Shown piece by piece: positions 31,957 through 37,818 of a stretch of 37,818 bases of DNA. A program made the position numbers and the translations under genes. The notes under the pieces are model-generated. The model saw nothing but the letters and a program-made list of their open reading frames with translations, was not told the origin of the DNA and searched no databases. The first letter of the stretch is position 1; each line of letters starts with the position of its first letter. Source of the DNA: Candidatus Fimousia stercorigallinarum. GTDB lineage: Bacteria; Bacillota; Clostridia; Lachnospirales; Lachnospiraceae. Location of the stretch: assembly GCA_018715775.1 (NCBI GenBank), contig DVKZ01000103.1, positions 1 to 37,818 on the forward strand. The letters are read 5' to 3'.

Positions 31957-33294
31957 ATGAATCATCAAAATGATTTCAGTGTGGGGAGTGTTCGGAGTAA
32001 TATTATCGCGCAGGCAGTGCCGCTGACGATTGCACAGCTGATCCAGCTGCTGTATAATATTGTCGACCGTATGTATATTGGACATATGGAGGGAAACTCA
32101 TCTCTTGCGCTGACCGGGATTGGATTGACGTTTCCGGTTGTCATGCTTGTTATTGCATTTACCAATTTATTCGGGCAGGGAGGCGCTGCCCTGTGTTCCA
32201 TTGCCAGAGGCGCTGGTGATAAAAAACGGGCGGAAAATATCATGGGTAACTCTATGACGATGCTGCTTGGTGGCGGCGTTTTGATCATGTTGGCATGTTA
32301 CATATGGAAAAAATCGATCTTGTATGCATTTGGCGCAAGTGATGCGACTTATGTATATGCAAATGAATATTTGAATATTTATCTGCTAGGGACAGTCTTT
32401 GTTATGGTCAGCACCGGGATGAATAACTATATTAACAGTCAGGGCTTTCCGAAAACAGGTATGGTATCGATCATGATCGGAGCAGTGTTGAATATTGTCC
32501 TGGATCCGGTTTTTATTTTTGTTCTGGATATGGGAATCACCGGTGCAGCGATCGCGACCGTGATCTCCCAGTTTGTTTCGGCACTGTGGGTTATGCAGTT
32601 TTTACTGAGTAAAAAGGCGATACTCGATTTAAATTTATCATCTATGAAACTGCGCTGGTCGTTGATGAAAGATATTATGGGACTCGGACTTACAGGATTT
32701 ATCCTGCAGTTTACAAACTGTACCGTTCATGTCGTATGCAATATGACGCTCAGCGTATACGGTGGAGATCTCTATGTTGGGATTAATACAGTTCTCGGAT
32801 CGATCCGGGATATTTTTCAGCTTCCGATCCAGGGAATCACCGCCGGATGCCAACCGGTTCTTGGCTATAATTACGGTGCCAAAGAGTATCAGAGAGTGAA
32901 AGAAGGAATCCGGTTTACAGCATTTACAGGCATTGCCTATACATTGATCGCCTGGCTACTGATCTTTGTATTTCCGGAATTTTTTATTCGAATTTTTAAC
33001 AGCGATCCGGATTTGATCAAATATGGTACAACTGCCATTCATATTTATTTTTTCGGATTTTTTATGATGGCGTTTCAGTTTTGCGGACAGTCGGTATTTA
33101 CCGGATTGGGGAAGGCAAAATTTGCAGTATTTTTCTCTATTTTCCGAAAAGTGATCATTGTTGTGCCTTTGACGATCCTGCTCCCGCGGGTGCTGGGCGT
33201 TCACGGAGTGTTTATCGCGGAGCCGATTTCCAATGCTGTTGGGGGTCTGGCTTGTTTTATTACAATGTATATGACTATATACCGAAAGTTGTAA
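31957..33294 (+). CDS. MATE-family efflux transporter 1
   Basis: A 445-residue cation-coupled multidrug exporter of the MATE family with about 12 helices in two homologous halves. Typical segments: AQAVPLTIAQLIQLLYNIVD and YIGHMEG at the start of half one, FGQGGAALCSIARGAGDKKRAE, the mirror sequence LPIQGITAGCQPVLGYNYGA in half two and SVFTGLGKAKFAVFFS. It most resembles the MepA/DinF-like clostridial group. A ribosome-binding site AAGAAGGAG precedes the ATG. It is 42 bases before a second, distinct MATE gene, so the pair is probably cotranscribed. Substrate unknown. Confidence 0.93.
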   Translation: MNHQNDFSVGSVRSNIIAQAVPLTIAQLIQLLYNIVDRMYIGHMEGNSSLALTGIGLTFPVVMLVIAFTNLFGQGGAALCSIARGAGDKKRAENIMGNSMTMLLGGGVLIMLACYIWKKSILYAFGASDATYVYANEYLNIYLLGTVFVMVSTGMNNYINSQGFPKTGMVSIMIGAVLNIVLDPVFIFVLDMGITGAAIATVISQFVSALWVMQFLLSKKAILDLNLSSMKLRWSLMKDIMGLGLTGFILQFTNCTVHVVCNMTLSVYGGDLYVGINTVLGSIRDIFQLPIQGITAGCQPVLGYNYGAKEYQRVKEGIRFTAFTGIAYTLIAWLLIFVFPEFFIRIFNSDPDLIKYGTTAIHIYFFGFFMMAFQFCGQSVFTGLGKAKFAVFFSIFRKVIIVVPLTILLPRVLGVHGVFIAEPISNAVGGLACFITMYMTIYRKL

Positions 33295-33336
33295 TGGTTT
33301 TTAAAGGAGAAGAAAATAAGGGAAAAGGAGAGAAAT

Positions 33337-34716
33337 ATGACAAAAGAGATGAGAAAAGAGAATCCACTGGGCGTTCTGCCTGTGGAGCAGTTATTAGTGA
33401 AGTTTGCTGTACCGAGCATTATCGCAATGATCGTCAGTGCGCTGTATAATATTGTAGATCAGTTTTTTATCGGGCACAGTGTCGGCCCACTTGGAAATGC
33501 CGCAACGAATATCGCTTTTCCGCTGACGACATCTTGTGTATCGATCGCATTGCTTTGCGGGATCGGCGGTGCCTCTGCGTTTAACCTGGCGATGGGAGAA
33601 GGAGATCGGAAACGCGCGGCATTTTATATGGGGAATGCGCTGTTTGCCATGACGGCAGGCGGTGTGATCCTGGCGGTTATAACGGAGATTTTTTTAACGC
33701 CGTTGGTATACCTTTTCGGTTCACCGGAAAATGTAGCCGGATATGCGATTTCCTATATTCGTATTACGGCTGTCGGCTTTCCGTTTTTGATCTTATCTTC
33801 CGGTGGAGGGCATCTGATCCGCGCGGATGGCAGCCCGAAGTTTTCTATGATCTGCAATCTCACCGGTGCGGTGATCAATACGTTTTTGGACGCGCTGTTT
33901 GTGTTCGGCTTTCATATGGGGATGGAAGGAGCTGCTCTGGCAACGGTGGTCGGACAAGTAGTATCCGGCCTTATGGCAATTCGGTATTTGTCCCGCTGTA
34001 AGACAGTTTCTCTGAAGAAAGAACATCTGATCCCTCAGGGTCGATATATCGGACGGGTTATGTCACTTGGAGCTGCGCCGTGTACGAATCAGCTTGCCAT
34101 GATGATTGTACAGATCGTGATGAACCGGTCTCTGACATATTATGGAAGTCTTTCCTCTTATGGAGAGGCGGTACCACTTGCATGTTCCGGCATTATTTCA
34201 AAAGTAAATATGGTATTTTTTTCTTTTATTATCGGAATTTCTCAGGGATTGCAGCCGATTATCAGTTTTAATTATGGAGCAGGTAAGTTTTTGCGTGTAA
34301 AAGCCGCATATTTAAGAGCGGCATTTTACGGAGCTGTTTTATCAATTGGAGCATTTCTTTTGTTTCAGATTTTTCCCAGACCGATCATCGCTTTGTTTGG
34401 GGAGGGAACAGAAGAATATTTTGCATTTGCGGAAACCTATTTTCGTGTATTCTTATTCTTTACTTTTCTGAATTTTATCCAGCCGATCACATCCAACTGT
34501 TTTACGGCGATCGGAAAACCGAAAAAGGGAATGTTTTTGTCCTTAACAAGACAGATTTTGTTTTTACTTCCGTTGATCGTGCTGCTGCCGTTGGTGTTTG
34601 GGATTGATGGTATTTTATATGCCGGTCCGATCGCGGATGGAATGGCAGGAATCGTTGCGATTACGATGATCGTGCGGGAACTGGGACAGGAGCATTATAA
34701 GACGACAAAGATATAA
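33337..34716 (+). CDS. MATE-family efflux transporter 2
   Basis: A 459-residue MATE exporter related to, but clearly diverged from, the preceding one. Seen: VKFAVPSIIAMIVSALYNIVD, FFIGHSVGPLGNAA, GGASAFNLAMGEGDRKRAA, and in half two GISQGLQPIISFNYGAGKFLR and NCFTAIGKPKKGMFLSLTRQ. Twelve helices are expected. The two half-similar neighbours may be an ancient tandem duplication or two exporters with separate substrates; MATE proteins normally act as monomers. The ATG at 33337 has GGAG about 8 bases upstream; out-of-frame ORFs around it are shadows. A new promoter follows for apt. Confidence 0.93.
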   Translation: MTKEMRKENPLGVLPVEQLLVKFAVPSIIAMIVSALYNIVDQFFIGHSVGPLGNAATNIAFPLTTSCVSIALLCGIGGASAFNLAMGEGDRKRAAFYMGNALFAMTAGGVILAVITEIFLTPLVYLFGSPENVAGYAISYIRITAVGFPFLILSSGGGHLIRADGSPKFSMICNLTGAVINTFLDALFVFGFHMGMEGAALATVVGQVVSGLMAIRYLSRCKTVSLKKEHLIPQGRYIGRVMSLGAAPCTNQLAMMIVQIVMNRSLTYYGSLSSYGEAVPLACSGIISKVNMVFFSFIIGISQGLQPIISFNYGAGKFLRVKAAYLRAAFYGAVLSIGAFLLFQIFPRPIIALFGEGTEEYFAFAETYFRVFLFFTFLNFIQPITSNCFTAIGKPKKGMFLSLTRQILFLLPLIVLLPLVFGIDGILYAGPIADGMAGIVAITMIVRELGQEHYKTTKI

Positions 34717-34724
34717 GATTTATC

Positions 34725-34753
34725 TTGCTGATCGATTCGGAAGAGGATATAAT
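34725..34753 (+). promoter_or_regulatory. Promoter of apt-gltX
   Basis: TTGCTG (34725-34730), 17 bases, perfect TATAAT (34748-34753). AGGAGG lies shortly before the apt start. Confidence 0.72.
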
Positions 34754-34781
34754 AGAACTGGTCTAAGAGAAGGAGGATTGT

Positions 34782-35306
34782 ATGAAAAAAGTAGAAGATT
34801 ATATTACAGCGATTCCGGATTTTCCGGAAGAAGGTATAATTTTTAGAGATATTACGTCTGTATTGCAGGATGCAGAAGGATTTCAGCTTGCGATTGATGA
34901 GCTGCAGAAGCTGGTTGAGACGGTTGAATGCGATGTGATCGCGGGAACAGAATCCAGAGGATTTTTGTTTGGTGCACCGATCGCCTATAATTTAAAAAAG
35001 CCGTTTGTATTAGTGCGGAAAAAAGGGAAACTGCCGAGAGAGACGGTTTCTCAGCAATATGAGCTGGAATATGGAACAGCAGAGATCGAGATGCACAGAG
35101 ATTCGATCAAACCGGGACAGAAGGTCGTGATTATCGATGACCTGATTGCAACGGGAGGAACGGTAGAAGCTGCAGCAAAGCTGATTGAAAAGCTTGGAGG
35201 CGAAGTAACAAAGATGGTATTTCTGATCGAGCTGGCCGGCTTGGAAGGAAGAAAAAAACTGGCTGCTTATGATGTTGGGTCAGTTGTTGTTTACGCAGGA
35301 AAATAA
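34782..35306 (+). CDS. apt: Adenine phosphoribosyltransferase
   Basis: Apt salvages adenine by joining it to PRPP to give AMP and pyrophosphate. The 174-residue protein has normal length. The N-terminal adenine-site region IPDFPEEGIIFRDITSVLQD is diagnostic, followed by AGTESRGFLFGAPIA, the KKGKLPRETVSQQYELEYG flexible loop and the PRPP loop VVIIDDLIATGGT (about 115-127). It lies behind its own promoter. gltX follows 30 bases later with no terminator between, so the two are probably cotranscribed. Confidence 0.97.
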   Translation: MKKVEDYITAIPDFPEEGIIFRDITSVLQDAEGFQLAIDELQKLVETVECDVIAGTESRGFLFGAPIAYNLKKPFVLVRKKGKLPRETVSQQYELEYGTAEIEMHRDSIKPGQKVVIIDDLIATGGTVEAAAKLIEKLGGEVTKMVFLIELAGLEGRKKLAAYDVGSVVVYAGK

Positions 35307-35336
35307 TTATAGAAAATAAGGAGAAAAGAAATCGAT

Positions 35337-36983
35337 ATGGATGGTCAAAAGTTAGCACAGCTGCTGTTTCCAAATGTAACAGCAACGATTGACGATATGG
35401 AAGCAAGATTTCCGGAAAGAAATCTTCCGGAAGGTGCCCAGGTAACCCGTATGGGTCCGAGTCCGACCGGATTTATTCATCTGGGAAATTTATACAGCGC
35501 CCTGGCAGATGAAAGGATTGCCCATCAGAGTGGCGGCGTTTTTTATCTGCGGATCGAGGATACCGATGATAAACGGAAAGTAGAGGGTGCAGAGGAAATC
35601 ATCATTTCTGTATTAAAATATTTCGGTATTGAATTTGATCAGGGAGCCGGTATCCATTCACCGGAGAGCGATGTTTATGGTCCGTACTATCAGCGTCAGA
35701 GAGCGGATATCTATCATGTATATGCGAAAGATCTTGTTGCAAGAGGACTCGCTTATCCATGCTTCTGTACAGAAGAAGAAATTGCGGATATGAAAGAAAA
35801 GCAAAAAGAACAGAATGTGATCACCGGTTACCATACGACATGGGCACGCTGCAGAGATTTATCTTATGAAGAGGTTGAAAAACGTATAAAAGAGGGACAG
35901 CCATATGTATTGCGTCTCCGTTCACAGGGAGAGGAAGGCAGAGAGATTATTTTCCGAGATCAGATCCGCGGAAGTGTAAAGTTCCCGGAAAATATCATGG
36001 ATATCGTGCTGTTAAAGCGCGATGGAATTCCGACGTATCATTTTGCGCATGCGATTGACGATCATTTGATGCATACAACGATGGTAATTCGCGGAGAGGA
36101 ATGGTTATCTTCGGTCCCGACCCATGTAGAATTGCACAAAGTATTAGGTTTCCGCCTGCCAAAATATGCACACACGGCGCATTTGATGAAGATGGAAAAT
36201 GGCGGAAAACGGAAATTATCCAAGAGAAAAGATCCGGAATTATCTCTGGATTATTACCGGCAGGACGGCTATCATCCACAGGGCGTAAAAGTTTATCTGA
36301 TGACATTGCTAAATTCTAACTTTGAACAGTGGTATGATAAACATCCGAACAGTCCGATCACGGACTTCCAGTACAGCGTGAAGAAGATGAGCAAATCCGG
36401 TGCGTTGTTTGATATCATGAAGTTAAATGATATTTGTAAAAATGAATTTTCCAAGTTAGAACCGGAAGAAGTTTATGAGTTCTTATATACATGGACCAAA
36501 ACATATCATCCGGAGATGGAGGATATTTATTTTGCGGATAAAGATAAGTTTATCCGGATTCTGGAACTCGGCATGGGAGTACACCAGAAGCGCCGCAGAA
36601 AAGATTATATCAATGCAAAGCAGATCATGAGCACGATCCACTATTTCTTCGATGAAACATACGAGCAGATCGATGAACAGCGGTATGATGATGAAACGGT
36701 AAAGGCCGTTTTAGAGGCATATTTAGAAAGCTATGACCATAATGACGATGCGAATACATGGTTTAACAAGGTTAAAGAAATCGGGGAAAGATTTGGGTTT
36801 ACCGGCAATATGAAAGAATATAAAAAGAATCCGGATGCTTATAAAGGTAATGTTTCACATGTTGCAGAAATTATCCGTATTGCAACGGTCGGACAGGCAA
36901 ACTCACCGGATCAGTGGACGATTTATCATATCATCGGTGAAGAAATGATGAGAAGACGAATTCAGAATTTCCTGGAACGATGA
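35337..36983 (+). CDS. gltX: Glutamate-tRNA ligase
   Basis: A 548-residue class I aminoacyl-tRNA synthetase that charges tRNA-Glu (and, in lineages lacking GlnRS, tRNA-Gln). The catalytic fold shows the HIGH-type HLGN (48-51, in PSPTGFIHLGNL), FYLRIEDTDDKRKVEGA, AYPCFCTEEEI and the KMSKS-type loop KLSKR (293-297). A second, chance-like KMSKS (350-354) occurs in the region that begins the helical anticodon-binding part and is not the catalytic loop. The protein is about 60 residues longer than the commonest GluRS, mainly through a 37-residue N-terminal extension and insertions in the C-terminal helical half. This long form is familiar in clostridia. The ribosome-binding site AAGGAGA is 12 bases upstream, slightly far. 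Confidence 0.93.
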   Translation: MDGQKLAQLLFPNVTATIDDMEARFPERNLPEGAQVTRMGPSPTGFIHLGNLYSALADERIAHQSGGVFYLRIEDTDDKRKVEGAEEIIISVLKYFGIEFDQGAGIHSPESDVYGPYYQRQRADIYHVYAKDLVARGLAYPCFCTEEEIADMKEKQKEQNVITGYHTTWARCRDLSYEEVEKRIKEGQPYVLRLRSQGEEGREIIFRDQIRGSVKFPENIMDIVLLKRDGIPTYHFAHAIDDHLMHTTMVIRGEEWLSSVPTHVELHKVLGFRLPKYAHTAHLMKMENGGKRKLSKRKDPELSLDYYRQDGYHPQGVKVYLMTLLNSNFEQWYDKHPNSPITDFQYSVKKMSKSGALFDIMKLNDICKNEFSKLEPEEVYEFLYTWTKTYHPEMEDIYFADKDKFIRILELGMGVHQKRRRKDYINAKQIMSTIHYFFDETYEQIDEQRYDDETVKAVLEAYLESYDHNDDANTWFNKVKEIGERFGFTGNMKEYKKNPDAYKGNVSHVAEIIRIATVGQANSPDQWTIYHIIGEEMMRRRIQNFLER

Positions 36984-37000
36984 TAAGAGGAATCATCAAT

Positions 37001-37036
37001 ATGAAAAGGGACAGAAGGATTTCTGTTCCTTTTTCA
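37001..37036 (+). terminator. Terminator after gltX
   Basis: ATGAAAAGGGACAGAA (37001-37016) pairs with TTCTGTTCCTTTTTCAT, with one G-T pair and a GGAT loop; the 3' arm includes TTTTT. Confidence 0.87.
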
Positions 37037-37113
37037 TTTATAATTGTTAATGATATAGTAAAAAAATAGTAAGATTTTCATGATAAGATAATACTATGAA
37101 GGGAGATGATGAT

Positions 37114-37464
37114 ATGAGATGTTTTTTCTTTCAAAAAGGTTTTTTTGATCTGTTTTTTATATTCATTTTGTTACTGATTATTGGAATTATTGTGTTTGTT
37201 ATGATCAGCTGCTTCATTGAATGGCGGGAGAACAATGAAAGTGACAGAATCGATACAGATGCGGTTGTACGCGCAAAGAGGATGCGTATTTCGAGAGGAG
37301 AAAATATACATAATATCACATCTTTCTATGCAACTTTTGAAATGGGAAATGGTGACCGGAAAGAGTTCTTGATATCCGGAAGTGAATATGGGCAACTCGC
37401 AGAAGGAGATATCGGAAGATTATCTTTTCAGGGAACCAGATATCTGGGATTTTTGAGAAAATGA
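37114..37464 (+). CDS. DUF2500-family small membrane protein
   Basis: A 116-residue protein with one strong N-terminal membrane helix (about 10-36, IFILLLIIGIIVFVMISC) and a C-terminal beta domain of about 75 residues (VVRAKRMRISRG, ITSFYATFEMGNGDRKEFLI, LAEGDIGRLSFQGTRYLGF), matching the pattern of DUF2500 proteins (YhhM-like). Role unknown. The ATG at 37114 lies 8 bases after AAGGGAG (37099-37105), better than ATG 37096, which precedes that site. The response-regulator gene starts 22 bases after its stop, so the two may be cotranscribed. Confidence 0.82.
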   Translation: MRCFFFQKGFFDLFFIFILLLIIGIIVFVMISCFIEWRENNESDRIDTDAVVRAKRMRISRGENIHNITSFYATFEMGNGDRKEFLISGSEYGQLAEGDIGRLSFQGTRYLGFLRK

Positions 37465-37486
37465 TTGAAAAGAGGGAAAATAACTT

Positions 37487-37818
37487 ATGGATCACGCAAA
37501 TATTTTAATTATTGAAGATGATGAGGATATTAGAGAAGGCGTAAGAATTCTTCTGGAAGGAGAAGATTATAACGTTATTGAAGCAGAAAATGGAAGAAAA
37601 GGACTGCAGCTGCTGGATGATTCGATCGATCTTGTTATATTGGATATTATGATGCCGGGAATGTCTGGGCTTCGTACATGTGAAGAGATTCGGAAGATTT
37701 CTTATGTTCCGGTACTTTTTTTGACTGCAAAAACGCAGGAGTCGGATAAGTTGATCGGATTGATGGCGGGAGGCGATGATTATCTGTCGAAGCCGTTTTC
37801 TTATACGGAACTGCTGGG
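37487..37818 (+). CDS. Response regulator, N-terminal receiver domain (truncated by window end)
   Basis: The first 110 residues of a two-component response regulator; the gene continues beyond the window. It is an intact receiver domain: acidic pocket EDDED near residue 10-14, phospho-acceptor Asp53 in DLVILDIMMPGMSG, Thr80 in VLFLTAK and Lys102 in YLSKPFSYTELL. The sequence style (GGDDYLSKPFSYTELL) is typical of OmpR/PhoB-family regulators, where a winged-helix DNA-binding domain would follow; that part is not visible. ATG 37487 follows AGAGGG at 10 bases. A sensor kinase would be expected downstream. Confidence 0.9.
   Translation, partial: MDHANILIIEDDEDIREGVRILLEGEDYNVIEAENGRKGLQLLDDSIDLVILDIMMPGMSGLRTCEEIRKISYVPVLFLTAKTQESDKLIGLMAGGDDYLSKPFSYTELL

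Noticed and set aside
36384..36398. KMSKS at residues 350-354 of GluRS as the catalytic loop
   Set aside because: The true loop is KLSKR at 293-297, at the right distance from HLGN; the second site aligns with the start of the C-terminal helical region.
1..37818. Mobile elements, CRISPR arrays, tRNA or rRNA genes
   Set aside because: I saw no transposase or integrase motifs, no regularly spaced repeats, and no tRNA cloverleaf or rRNA sequence.

Overview
The window looks like a chromosomal segment from a low-GC Gram-positive anaerobe of the class Clostridia, most likely Lachnospiraceae. This rests on gene content: anaerobic-type thiamin synthesis with radical-SAM ThiH, DUF5721 and DUF4422 proteins, a CdaA-YbbR pair, a heterodimeric ABC exporter with a degenerate site, LCP and sortless NlpC/P60 wall proteins. 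Strong AGGAGG ribosome-binding sites and TTGACA/TATAAT promoters fit too. The genus is not determined. I see no tRNA, rRNA, insertion sequence, integrase, CRISPR array or origin. All genes but one (the LCP gene) lie on the + strand.

Bases 1-4330: the tail of an unidentified protein, then a thiazole-branch thiamin operon thiS-thiG-thiH-tenI-like-thiF. Its leader has a strong promoter followed at once by a compact terminator hairpin with a smaller stem inside it. This matches the architecture of the thiS-motif (HMP-PP) riboswitch class. The genes overlap or sit close together.

Bases 4390-11015: a secreted SH3b/poly-Ser/NlpC-P60 wall hydrolase, a GNAT acetyltransferase, a two-subunit ABC exporter and a domain-permuted XdhC/CoxI protein.

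Bases 11015-17980: two unrecognised membrane proteins, then cdaA (cyclic di-AMP synthase) and its regulator cdaR, apparently one operon. A bidirectional terminator separates them from a divergent LCP ligase/HtrA protease pair, followed by a DUF5721 gene.

Bases 18080-28390: a surface-polysaccharide cluster behind its own promoter and structured leader. It encodes a DUF4422 glycosyltransferase, a GT2-Stealth fusion, a Gtf3-like transferase, Wzy polymerase, Wzx flippase, UDP-galactopyranose mutase, a Wzz-like co-polymerase and a sugar nucleotidyltransferase. It predicts a galactofuranose-containing polymer with phosphodiester-linked sugars made by the Wzx/Wzy route. No initiating phosphoglycosyltransferase is present, so that enzyme must be encoded elsewhere. 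The LCP protein nearby is a candidate for attaching the polymer to the wall.

Bases 28400-37818: trkA-trkH potassium uptake, a four-helix-bundle protein, two tandem MATE exporters, apt, gltX, a small DUF2500 membrane protein and the start of a response regulator cut by the window end. Cyclic di-AMP made by CdaA commonly controls potassium uptake in Firmicutes, so cdaA and trkA may be functionally linked. No intergenic gap exceeds 300 bases.
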